Positions 1 through 9,616 of a DNA stretch of 64,000 nucleotides are shown one piece after another (position 1 is the stretch's first letter; each line of letters opens with the position of its first letter). The notes beneath the pieces are model-generated. The model searched no databases. It worked only from the letters and a program-made list of their open reading frames with translations, and had not been told where the DNA came from. This DNA is from Helianthus annuus. Its lineage: Eukaryota > Streptophyta > Magnoliopsida > Asterales > Asteraceae. A program made the position numbers and the translations under genes. The DNA is taken from the NCBI RefSeq assembly GCF_002127325.2, contig NC_035441.2, positions 49,356,663 through 49,420,662 on the forward strand. Reading direction: 5' to 3'.

Positions 1-105
1 GTTAAATGCTGCACCAGAAACAAAAATTATAAAAACCTTTCCTTGGTGCTCCTTTGTGTCAATGGTGTGCAACCGCATCAAAACAAAAACACCAACACAT
101 GTGGC
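1..105. other. Left flank of element H, unidentified
   Basis: These bases precede the first LTR. I recognise no gene or repeat. Read on the minus strand they do not continue the gag of element G found on the far right side of H, so the left and right flanks of H do not appear to be two halves of one sequence. Confidence 0.4.
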
Positions 106-210
106 TGTTGGTGCATCAGTCTGTCGACTTCGTCTTGTATCGAGTCTTGTATGTATTTAGATAGATCAGGGCATGTTATACGAGAAATATGTCAAATATA
201 GGTTAAGAGT

Positions 211-329
211 TAATTTCGCACGAAATTACAATCTTGTAATTTCGCACGAAATCACAAGGTAATTCCGCACGGAATTAGATTTCGCATGAAATCTAATTTC
301 GCTTGGGTTATTCCGTGCGAAATTACAGG
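211..329. repeat. Palindrome cluster with constant core in H LTR
   Basis: Short inverted repeats share a CGCACG-like centre. At 211-228 arms TAATTTCG and CGAAATTA flank CA. At 260-275 arms AATTCCG and CGGAATT flank CA, so T-to-C in one arm is matched by A-to-G in the other. Near 278-293 the arms are GATTTC and GAAATC. The cluster ends just upstream of the TATA box. Confidence 0.8.
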
Positions 330-331
330 CC

Positions 332-340
332 TATAAATAG
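332..340 (+). promoter_or_regulatory. TATA box of H 5' LTR
   Basis: TATAAATAG stands directly after the palindrome cluster and within the expected U3 part of the LTR. The 3' LTR has an equivalent TATAAATA at 58827-58834. Confidence 0.6.
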
Positions 341-439
341 TGGTGTCTTGATTTCATTTGTAACTTTCCGGCTCAAGTACCGAACTGCTGCCCGAAGTGT
401 CGACTCGTTGTAAATCTTTGTCAAATCAATCAAAAGACA

Positions 440-674
440 CCCATGGCTTTATAGCCTAGTGGTATTTTGGGGGTGGGATAAGGCTTTGGGACCAATAGGT
501 TCTCGGTTCGATTCCCACAAAGGGGGTTTTTCCCATATTTATTGGGTTTCCTCCTGAATTGGTGTATAGGCAATATGCCTAGTGGAGATGGATATGATCG
601 GGTGGTTCCGCTGGTGGCACGATGATACTCCAGTGGTCCGTCAGTGATCCAAAATTTGCCGTTCAAAAAAAAAA
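440..674 (+). mobile_element. tRNA-derived SINE inserted in H 5' LTR
   Basis: An RNA polymerase III promoter is visible: box A TAGCCTAGTGG (452-462) and a perfect box B GGTTCGATTCC (505-515). The unit ends in an A-run (665-677) and is flanked by a 17-bp direct repeat ending AATCAATCAAAAGACA (423-439 and 675-691; the shared A's leave the exact edge ambiguous). This is the signature of target-primed insertion by LINE enzymes. No protein is expected. I do not know the family name. Confidence 0.88.
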
Positions 675-801
675 AAATCAATCAAAAGACAGTTTAAAGT
701 GATTTTCTAGCTGAATTGACTTGATACGACTGTTTCTGCCTTTCGTATCGAGCAAAAACTCTTCTGATCGATTCGTTCGGGTCAGAAAACGATCCTACAA
801 G

Positions 802-815
802 TGGTACCAGAGCTC
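802..815 (+). other. Primer binding site of element H
   Basis: TGGTACCAGAGCTC lies two bases after the LTR end. It matches the 3' end of initiator tRNA-Met (TGGTATCAGAGC) with a few changes, so minus-strand DNA synthesis would start here. Confidence 0.75.
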
Positions 816-1024
816 AGGAGGAAGAGTTCTTACCAATTCAGCTGCAATTTCTGATTTCTAACCTTCTTTTTCAAAATTAACAAGTTTTCACGGACAAAAT
901 GACTTGAATTTCACACATCATACGCGCAATACTGTTTTAACAAACCCTTGAAAGTTTCAGACTTAAAATCAGCTTAATACTTGGTCAATTTGACAAAATT
1001 CAGCTCGAGATGATGACATCAGCA

Positions 1025-1310
1025 TAATTTCGCACGAAATTAGGTTCTAATTTCGCACGGAATTAGTTATTTCGTTCCAGAAGTGTAATTTCGCTTGAAA
1101 GTTCCACACGAAATTAGTAATTTCGCATCAAGTTGTAATTTCGTTTGAGTATTTCGCACGGAATTACCTATTTCGTTTGAAAGGGGGTTAATTTCGTATG
1201 GAATTTGTGATTTCGCACCAGAGTAATATTCCGTTTGAAAAGGATGTTTCGTTTGAAAGGTGATTTCGCACCAAAGGGTATTTTCGCTTGAAAGATAATA
1301 TCATTTGAAA
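1025..1310. repeat. Leader array of degenerate TTTCGCAC motifs in H
   Basis: Between primer site and gag, many copies of ATTTCGCAC, TTTCGTTTG or ATTTCGCTTGAAA follow one another. The first (1025-1042) is the same perfect palindrome seen in the LTR at 211-228, with arms TAATTTCG and CGAAATTA. Later copies lose their pairing. The same motif family therefore occurs on both sides of the LTR boundary. I see no ORF in 816-1342. Confidence 0.7.
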
Positions 1311-1342
1311 CTAACTGTTTGGAAATTCTTGAAAACCAAATC

Positions 1343-2822
1343 ATGGAAGAGGAATTCTACAATGCTTTTGCTACTCCGATAACTATTACTCAGCAAGCAA
1401 TGTTAGAAAATGAGACGGGTACCATGCAAAAACCGCCTAAGCTCATGAACATCGAGGAGTATAAAGGTTGGGAGGAACGATTTGAGAATTGGGTGCAAGC
1501 AAATTATTTGGATGCTTGGGAATGTGTTGAAACGAAATATGTTAGACCGACGAATGATAACGAAGTGGAGATTGCTATCAAAGACCTTAGTGCTGATGAG
1601 AAAAAGAAATATAAAAATGAAAAGATGATGATCAGTTTACTGCAACAGGCTGTTAAAGAAGACATCTTGGTCTTATTGCAACACAGTGGAAGTGCATATT
1701 CGATTTGGAAAGCGTTAAAATCTAAGTTTGTGGGAAGCCAAGAGATGATAAAGAACAAAAAATCACTTTTAAAGAAGGAGTTTGATTTATTTCGTGGCTT
1801 AAAAACTAAAACTACAAAGCAGATTATCGAAAGATATTGCAATCTTGTAATGAACATGAAAAGAGTGAGCATCACAAAAGACAACGAAGAACTGATTGAA
1901 AAATTGGCTGATGCGTTGCCACATGAGACTTAGGGCACGTACCTTATGATGTTAAGGAACAAGAAAGGTTATAACACTCTAACATTGAGTAAGTTCATTG
2001 AAAAACTTGAAGCTCAGGAGATGGAACAAAGGAAGATTTCAAGAATGAAAGATTTCAATGGTGAACAAGATATCAGTTTGTATTACAAAGGAGGTATCAG
2101 TGATAAGACCAACATGTCACCAAAGGTTGAAACTGCATTCAATGTTAAGAGTTCTTCTGGAGGTTCATCTAAAGGATCAAACAGCAAAACAAGTTTTTTT
2201 GTCATATCCATCATTTGATCCAAACTTGTCAGCAACCAAGAATGGCAAGAAGCTACAATGCAACATTGTATTGAATCTTGAGAATGAGGATTACTCAGAA
2301 GAAGTTGCAAAAAGTCACATGTCATTGTTGGGGACTGTGTTAGAATCATATGGGAGCTTAGTAGCAGGAAGGATTGGAAATCCAATGCTTACAAAAGAGG
2401 ATTATGATCAGATAGATGCTGAGGAGATGGAATTAATGGACATAAAGTGGTGTTTGGCGAGTGTGTTGAGGAGAGCCGAAAAGTTTAAACAGATCATGGG
2501 AAGAGATGATTTCCGTGATGCAAATGTTTCTACTTTAGGTTTTGATAAATCTAGAGTTACCTGTTTTCGTTGCAGGGAAAAAGGACACTTCAAGAGGGAG
2601 TGCACAAACCGCGAAGCAAATGGAGCTCAAAATCCGTTCAACAACAACGATTATTATCGGAAAGCAATCTATCATCAAGTTGCTCAACAACCACAAACTG
2701 CTCATGCCAGGAAGGAGATTGAAGAATCGTCAAAGAGAGCATGTATGGTGAATCAAGAAGACAAAAATTCATCAAAAAGTTTCAGTTGGGACAAATATGT
2801 TTCAGCTGACAGTAAGGCATGA
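1343..2822 (+). pseudogene. gag: Element H gag, broken (Copia-type)
   Basis: This encodes a capsid/nucleocapsid protein that would bind and package element RNA. The first 200 residues match the plant Copia gag (UBN2-like) pattern: a W-rich start with EYKGWEERFENW, then YSIWKALKSKF and LIEKLADALP. A CCHC zinc knuckle (CFRCREKGHFKREC) lies at 2562-2603. I take the ATG at 1343; an upstream TTG in the same frame is unlikely. The frame is interrupted by TAG at 1931-1933, by a shift at the T-run 2194-2200, and by TGA at 2820-2822 after which the same frame continues. No protease or RT motif follows, unlike a complete Copia element. Confidence 0.75.
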
Positions 2823-3551
2823 TTGATAAATCAAGACGATGAAAAGTTACCAGAAGGCTTTAGTTGGGAAAATTTCAGTTGGGATACTTATTGTCCGGAG
2901 AAAGAGATTTTAAAAGCCAAAGCTTTTGTTGCTCGAGTTGCTGAAGACAGTGATAATGATGATGATTATTATGCAAAACGAATGCAGGAGCACTTGAGAA
3001 TGATGGAGGTGTTCCAACGACCATACCCAGAGAGAATCTTGCTGAAGAACGGAAGAAATGGTTCAAAGTGATGCCGAAAGAAAGAAAGTCTCTCAGGGCA
3101 CTTCAATTCTTCACTCATAGCAAAAACATCTCATGGGGTAACATTTTATCGTGGGGTTATCTTGAAGATCTCCAGGTCTACGGCATTCGACGTGAGCAAG
3201 GTTTTCAATATTTTGAATTTTTGGCAGACATCAAAACATTGTCGTGGTGGGAAGTAGATGAGCTGGTAAAAACAAAGAACATTAAGCAGTTTATTATGGT
3301 CGAGAAGTGAAAGTACATGATCAACATTTGTGGGATTACATAAAGCAGCAGGCCAAGGTTGGATATCCTGACTGGAAGCCTCATAAACCAAAGCAAATTG
3401 TCATAATGTTGGAGAATGGAGAGAAAGATATAACGCTAGATATCAAACCTCCAAGATGTTTGAAGAACATGCCTCTTAGGGCAATGGAGCAGGATTTTCA
3501 TGATTTATTCGTAGGTTGGCTCTACAATGAAACAACAGCTGAGGCAGTAAT
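2823..3551 (+). pseudogene. Element H second ORF, 5' part (function unknown)
   Basis: The reading frame after gag continues into a Trp- and Tyr-rich protein with segments such as ILSWGYLEDLQVYGI, WWEVDELVKTKNIKQF and PPRCLKNMPLRAMEQDF. Frameshifts near 3040 and 3296 break it. The frame is cut at 3551 by E1 and resumes exactly at 58019 after removing one copy of GTAAT. I recognise no enzyme domain: it is not RT, integrase or protease, and there is no signal peptide or clear membrane segment. I recall similar unnamed proteins from composite-family genomes, but cannot confirm that here. Confidence 0.55.
3547..3551. repeat. Target duplication of E1, left copy (GTAAT)
   Basis: GTAAT precedes TGTGACAACC and recurs at 58019-58023 after the terminal GTGTGACA. 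Removing one copy restores a single reading frame across the H ORF. Confidence 0.9.
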
Positions 3552-5543
3552 TGTGACAACCCTCACCAAATCAGGTATCCATACAAATTAATTGCTATTT
3601 AATTACTGCTTAATTACTGTGCTTGCTTGATAAACTGCTACTTGAATACTGTTACATACACATACTTGCATCATACTTTATTAACTGTCACTCCATTATT
3701 TACATACAGAACTTTAGTGACAACCTTGATGCACAAAAGCACAGTAGCACAATGAACGGATAACCCATTAAACATGCTGGTATAGCCAACATCAGGCAGA
3801 CACTGCCTCTAAGGCCTGTATGAGCCAGAGATAGCTTACTACACTAGTAGAGAGTGTAGGGATAAGAGGGTGGTAGAACTGCGTCACTAGGTGATAATTA
3901 TAGTGACCGGATGTGCCTAAAACGTACTTTAAGTACAAAAATTCAGCACTTTAAATAAAAATTCAGCATTAAGCTAACTAATAAAGTGCAAAACATGAGA
4001 AAAATATTACTAGACACTTTCCAAAGTGTCGGGAATAAATTGTGTCACTAAAAATAATAATAACGACACTTTAAAGCCTTGTTAAGCACATTAACGGATC
4101 AGAATCCAACCGAACAACCGGACTATACCCGGAACATAAAAATATTGCCATTAACATTGTTTTTCTTTTTCTGAGCCAGTTAAGGTCCCCGAATACCCTA
4201 ACAACCGTTATAAATTACTACACACTAGTACACTAATTTAGTTACCTAACTAAACTCACTTATGCTTAACTAACTAGTTAAAATGGAACCATGACCCCAC
4301 CCCCATTACAACCGATCGTTTCCCATGTGGGGGCACTCCACAAAATTTCGATTATTATATGTGGGCATGCTAAATATCTTCCCGACATAATACCTTGTGG
4401 AAATTAGAATTGTATGGATACTAAATTTGCTTATAAACTAAAGACTTTCATCCATTTCAAACAAACAAAATTTACACCTCTCTTTCCCTCTTTGGAGACT
4501 CACGGCTGAGAACCACAAGCACCATCCACCCACTTTCAATTTCCATCTTGCAATTCTATATACATTCAAGTGTGAAGGATCTCATACAAGGAAGCTTGGT
4601 GCTTACGGATTGCAAGGGACCTCACTACATTGCTTTTAACCACCTATTTTTCGACTAGTTTCTTCCCTAGCCTCGAGCTAGTAGTAAGTGACTCTAAACG
4701 CCTTTTTTATCTATTCTAAAGTGGTTAATATGAACTTTGTCGGGTGAAAATCATGAACATACTAAATCACATACTAAAAGTTTACAAAAAATGATAAACA
4801 TGTTGGATAAAAGCAATGAAGTTGTGTAAAACTTGTGAGACTTGTTTTGTTGTGATTATTTAGTGTTGTTTGATGGTAGTAGTGGCTCGGATCGTCATCT
4901 AACCCGGCTAAGTCGTGTTCATGTAACATGACCTAGAGTATGTTAAAATGTGAAAGTGGTTAGATGAAGAACACTACTACTATTAAACATGAACTTGTGC
5001 AAAAACAATTTTTTATGAAATAGAGTTGTAAACTAGTAGATCTACGGATCGACAAGTGGTATTTTCGAAGAACCAGGTGTCAAACGAAATCATGTTTTTA
5101 AACCGGAATCTTTACTAAATAAAGGTGATTTTTGTGAACACACAAGTGTGTAGACACTTGTGTAACACAAAGTTTTGACAAAGAATCATTTTTGTAATTT
5201 TCATAAGAAGTTGTGGAAATGTATTTTCTTTAAAAGCGAGATTCACAAGAAACCGAGTTCATTATTATTAAGGTCTACTAAAAATATGGGGAAATTACTA
5301 CATATTTTACGAAAACCACAAGTTCATGTATTTTTGCGATTTATATCTAGTTTGACTAGTTTGATGGTTTGAATATTGTCTATTGTTGATTGAGAAAATT
5401 TTTGTTTGAATTTATAAAAGAAAATGATACGCTTGAAAGCGTGGCCACCTCCAGTTACAGGAGAAATTCTGGCGAAATTTTTCCAAAAATCTAACACTTG
5501 GAAATATTTTTATCGCAAGTGTTATAAGTATATTTTTACCTTG
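3552..5543 (+). mobile_element. E1 solo LTR, left part
   Basis: E1 begins TGTGACAACC and, after the E2 insertion, ends GTGTGACA at 58018. Both parts together are about 3.45 kb and contain no primer site, purine tract or coding region. The simplest reading is a solo LTR left by recombination between two LTRs. Features: TATAAAC near 4432, a good splice-donor-like GTAAGTG at 4684-4690, and a perfect inverted repeat at 5140-5163 (arms ACACAAGTGT and ACACTTGTGT, loop GTAG). No gene is seen. Confidence 0.8.
5539..5543. repeat. Target duplication of E2, left copy (CCTTG)
   Basis: CCTTG stands before TGTAACACCCCG and again at 56555-56559 after the terminal TGTTACA. Confidence 0.9.
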
Positions 5544-6568
5544 TGTAACACCCCGAAAACGGGTTTGGTAATCGAACCCCGTTAATACTAAAAGATGGGT
5601 AAAGTACCGTTAATGGTAGAATTTACCTGGTGAATATTAGGATTTTAATTAAATAAACCTAATATTAAATCAAAAGTGAATAAATGCTTGAGACAATAAA
5701 GTTATGAAAGGCCCGAGTTAACGGGACTTAAAATATAACGGGTTATAACTTCCCGAACCTATTAAGTTAACTAGGGATAATTAACCCAGTTACTAGTATG
5801 AGGCTAAGCGATAAATGGTGAGTTGTAGCTTCAAATGATCAAAATAAAACATGGGGGACTAAGGTTGCCTAGTGAAGAAACTTGTTTTAATTAAATCAAG
5901 AAATAAAACACAACACACACTAAGAGTGTGTGTGTGCGTACGACCAGGAGGGGCTCCAAGGAGCCAAACCCCAGCTTGATCAATACCTTCAAATTGGAGG
6001 ATCAATTCAAGACCAAATCAATGCATGAACGCGTATAAACGATCACCGAGTCAAGAGGATCGAAAGGTATGTCAAGTTTTGTAATTTGGTGATACCTTGA
6101 GATTTTGATGAACAATCAAAATCGAAAATCTGGAATGAATGTTGATGTATATAAGTGTTATTATGATGAAATCTTCGTTTAGAAACAAACCCTAGTTGAA
6201 GACTTGATGAATTGAGGCCCAAACTAGGGATTTGATAATTACCCTATCATGTGTTAAATGGGTTTTGTAGAAATATGGTGAACACTCGAATTAGGGTGCT
6301 AAATGGATGAACCTTGATGTTGTGATGCTAGTTCTAGGTGTAGTTCATGTACACTAGACATAGAGCCATGATTTTGATACTAAAACTTGGTTAAAATGAT
6401 GAACCTGATTAGAGAAAATATGCTTGTGAATCTCGCCTACAAGGTGTTTGTTAAAATGCCCGAATGAATGTTGAAAAGAGGATTTTATGAAAGAAATGCG
6501 TAATTGGCTAGTTTGACTAATTACGTGAAATATGGGTTAAAACGGATTCTAATCATAACGATGATTTA
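5544..6568 (+). repeat. E2 5' LTR, first part
   Basis: This aligns to 53274 onward with few differences, up to the E3 insertion at ATTTA (6564-6568). It contains a long hairpin at 5912-5936 (CACACACACT and AGTGTGTGTG around AAG) and a GGCTCC/GGAGCC hairpin shortly after. No gene. Confidence 0.88.
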
Positions 6569-7963
6569 TGTAATAACTCTCATTAAAATCCATAATTAGA
6601 ATGATAATTAGTCAATAAGAAAACCCTAATTGAGACACCCAAGTAGTTCTGCACTAACCCTAAAATTTTCAGAATAATCGGAATCAGGATCAGGGCCCCT
6701 AAAACTCAAGGGGGGCAAAACCTAGTGGATAATTATCCATAAAATGCGTTGTACAATTTAAAATTCGATTTTTAAATGAGTCAGCCAAGCTAGTCCCGAA
6801 CCCAGCTAGTCTATGTAATTAGACTGCACCCCTTACGGACCGTAAGGGGAAATGCCATACGGTCCGTAAGCATGTCTCAAAAATCACTATAAATAGCAGA
6901 CCTTGGCAGTAGCTTTCTGAAGTTGAAACGATGCATAAACTCTCTAGGGACGTCGAGATATCATAGTATTATTACAAATAAACACACACTGATCACGAAT
7001 TGCTGCCGCAAAACAGGGTAATCACTCGATCGCTATTACGATTCATTTTCCGACTGATCAATATATCCAATGGATGTTTATGTGCCGCCCATATAGGGTT
7101 ATACTTTGTCATTCTTCGTTAAATCGATGGATGTTTAAGTATTGCACTTTGTCGTTCGTTGTGAGAATTTGATCTCGTGAGTTATCGTAACTGCTGTATT
7201 GATCACTAACCCGGTTTTGTGTGCATTATTATTAAATTAGGTTAACAAGGCTAAATCATATTCCGCCCGTATTAAATCTGCAATGTGAGTCATTCTCTTT
7301 TTATCAAATGTTTTGCAATACTCCAAATTATTTTCAGAATTATAAATTACAGTGATTAAGTTTATGTAATCACCAAATTACAGCCGGTATGTGGGGTATT
7401 GTGCACATTACTACTGTTTTAATCACATTAGGTGGGCGAACCTAAAATTAATTGATATACGTCATTCATTGGGGCAGCCAATGGTGATATGACCACAGTC
7501 ACAGATCCGGTCGAGTGACAAATACTGTGGGTAGTCGGTAGATATCAGAAACATATGTAAAAACTCTTAATACTGTAAATTATAATAAATGAGTCATTTT
7601 AGTAAACTGAATGATTCACTCAGTATTTCCCGCTGACAAAACCTTTTTCAAACATGTTTCAGGTGATCTATTGTAATTCAGGAAAAGTGCTAGGAAGCAG
7701 TGCAGGCTTAAAGTAGTGGCTCATTATAAAATAAATATAAAAAAATATGTTTTGTAAAAATAAAGATTTTTCAGTAAAAATCTTGTTATTGTAAATTATC
7801 GGGGTTTTATCCCGAATTGTGAAATAAAATAATCGGGAAAAGTTTTTAGCTTTAAAACGATCCTGATGGAAAAATTCCGCTGCTAAAATCACATAAATAA
7901 ATATCACGGGATTTCTGTCCCACGGCTCCTGAAACGGGTCAAACTGGGTCGGGGGCCGTGACA
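6569..7963 (+). repeat. E3 5' LTR
   Basis: The 1395-bp LTR is matched by 14147-15496 plus 48456-48494. The promoter region carries a perfect inverted repeat (6829-6838 CCCCTTACGG, 6840-6849 CCGTAAGGGG) and a second TACGG/CCGTA repeat near 6857, then TATAAATAG (6888-6896). Further on are hairpins TTAGGT/ACCTAA with loop GGGCGA (7428-7445) and CATTGG/CCAATG with loop GGCAG (7467-7483). A donor-like GTAATC (7018) and an acceptor-like TTTCAG (to 7662) bracket them. Confidence 0.92.
6888..6896 (+). promoter_or_regulatory. TATA box of E3 5' LTR
   Basis: TATAAATAG lies about 35 bases after the palindromes at 6829-6870. The same arrangement occurs in the 3' LTR near 14460. Confidence 0.7.
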
Positions 7964-7972
7964 GAAATGAGG

Positions 7973-7985
7973 TGGTATCAGAGCC
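7973..7985 (+). other. Primer binding site of E3
   Basis: TGGTATCAGAGCC is a perfect match to the initiator tRNA-Met 3' end and lies nine bases after the LTR end. Confidence 0.93.
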
Positions 7986-8085
7986 ACTGAGTTAAGCTAA
8001 TTAAGTATTTAGAGATACTTAATTTTTCCTGATTACTATTATGTGATTATGTGTTTTATTAAACTGATTATTTGTATGTTACAGT

Positions 8086-8397
8086 ATGGGTAAGAAAAAG
8101 CTGCAAGATATCTATCTTAAATTAGATAGGTCAGTCTATGAAGAGGGAAGTTCATCTTCAAAACTTCCTACAATTCCTGAAGAAGGAATATTTGTGCGGA
8201 AAGCACAATATGAGAAACCGCTTTCTCCTAGAAAAAGGAGTATGATTATTAAGAAAAGTAAAGAGCAAATCCGAGAAAAGAGGATTAAAAAGGAAACCCA
8301 GGAGTTAATCAATAAATCACCTTGGGAAGACAAGCTAGACGAGAAATGGGCAAATTTGTATATGCTAGCTACAGTAGCAGAACATGCAAATCTTTAA
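8086..8397 (+). CDS. E3 pre-gag ORF a, unknown basic protein
   Basis: The 103-residue product is Lys/Arg/Glu-rich with the segment PRKRSMIIKKSKEQIREKR, which would suit nucleic-acid binding or nuclear import. No known domain is recognised. It starts at ATG 8086, 100 bases after the primer site. A donor-like GTATATG at 8358 and an acceptor-like CTACACAG ending at 8571 would remove the stop and join this frame to the next ORF in phase, a 214-base AT-rich intron. That joining is a guess from signals and frame only. Confidence 0.45.
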   Translation: MGKKKLQDIYLKLDRSVYEEGSSSSKLPTIPEEGIFVRKAQYEKPLSPRKRSMIIKKSKEQIREKRIKKETQELINKSPWEDKLDEKWANLYMLATVAEHANL

Positions 8398-8572
8398 AAA
8401 CCCTAAATCTAGTAATAGCACTTCCCAGTAAATATATAAATAAATCCGAGTGTGTTCTTTCCTGTTATTTTGTACAAATAGTGTGCAATAAAACTTTGAT
8501 GTTTATTTGTTAAACTTTGTTCCAAAGTTTTAACTTAGTATTTTTGTGCATTTTGCATATATGCTACACAGC

Positions 8573-9370
8573 ATGAATGAGATATCTGAAGCCTTTCAGA
8601 ACCTCGATCTTTACCCGGTGAATGTAGAAGTTTCCCAAGATTTCACTGGATACTTTGCTGATGTGGAACAACCTGTAGAATTCAATGCTCCACCCTTGAC
8701 AAAGCCAAAACGAAAGAAAAGAAAGAATTATATATGGGGTAGTCGTATCCGTAGGAAAAAGCCAGCCCTGAAACTTCCTAAAATAAACAACCCTTTAGGA
8801 AAAGGCAAAAAAATTGTAATCAAAGAAAGTATTAAACAGCAAGAGATGGAAACTGAAGTCAAGAAAGATTCTAGGCAAATGGAAAAACAGTTTAAGGAAT
8901 ATTCTAAAGATATAGAAATGGAAGTAGGACAAGGTTCTAGACCAACTCAGATAGAAATTGGAGAGAGCTCAAACCAAAACCCGGGAATAACTTTTCAGGA
9001 TGAAATAGATTTTCTATTGGCAAACTGTGAGACTATCCAGCCTGTCAATACGAATGTTTTTACCTATCCTAGTGAAAATCCACTCCCTATGAATTTTGAA
9101 CCAGCAATCCCGGAACCAATAGTCCACTCTCAACCTGTAGAAATGGACGAATGGTGGACGAATGATTGGCAATTTCAAAATATTGTCAACGACCCTTATT
9201 CCTTTTTTCCACAATTCGATCCAGAACCCTTACCTAATCCACCAATGAGTAACGAAAATATGGCGGAACTTCGTCATTATGGTGAAGAATTGATGGATGC
9301 AGGAAATAGAATCCGGGAGATAGGGGGACAAATTGCCTGGAAATATGATGAAAGGGAAATGCGTTTTTAG
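8573..9370 (+). CDS. E3 pre-gag ORF b, unknown protein
   Basis: The product has a basic patch (KPKRKKRKNYIWGSRIRRKK) in its first third, then an acidic, Pro/Asn-rich middle and a helical-looking end. The first ATG in frame is 8573, right after an acceptor-like ACAG. It lies on the sense strand between the primer site and gag, where E5 also carries an unrelated-looking ORF. I see no capsid, protease or polymerase motif. It could be the second exon of ORF a. Confidence 0.5.
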   Translation: MNEISEAFQNLDLYPVNVEVSQDFTGYFADVEQPVEFNAPPLTKPKRKKRKNYIWGSRIRRKKPALKLPKINNPLGKGKKIVIKESIKQQEMETEVKKDSRQMEKQFKEYSKDIEMEVGQGSRPTQIEIGESSNQNPGITFQDEIDFLLANCETIQPVNTNVFTYPSENPLPMNFEPAIPEPIVHSQPVEMDEWWTNDWQFQNIVNDPYSFFPQFDPEPLPNPPMSNENMAELRHYGEELMDAGNRIREIGGQIAWKYDEREMRF

Positions 9371-9616
9371 AACGACAAGTGGCGAGAAATAGGAGGGTAG
9401 TAAAACTATAGTTGTGTAAATAGTGAAATCAGTCTGTAACATAACTACGAATAAAACTTTGTAAAATATTGGTGTGTATTGATGCATACTATAATCGATA
9501 TAAAATGAAATCGAGAAATCGATAGTTTTGACTATACGTGTATTGTAAATTGTCTGATTATCTGTGTATAATTGCTATTTATCAAATACTAATAAAAATT
9601 ATATACATATTATCAG

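Larger units (their letters stand above)
106..799 (+). repeat. Element H 5' LTR
   Basis: The LTR begins TGTTGGTGCATCAGTC and ends CCTACA, two bases before the primer site. The start resembles that of the 3' LTR (TGTTAGTGAATGCGTC), including a shared GTCTTGT and a TTAGATAGA stretch further in. It contains a palindrome cluster (211-329), a TATA box (332-340) and a SINE insertion (440-674). Without the SINE and one target copy it is about 440 bp. The outer boundary is placed by this resemblance and is less certain than the inner one. Confidence 0.6.

Noticed and set aside
505..515. Functional tRNA gene
   Set aside because: Boxes A and B are present but no cloverleaf can be drawn; A-tail and target duplication identify a SINE.
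8086..9370. Assignment of E3 to Ogre/Tat because of pre-gag ORFs
   Set aside because: E3 gag-pol ends in a chromodomain and has RT-RNase H-integrase with an LTR of 1.4 kb, which fits chromoviruses instead.
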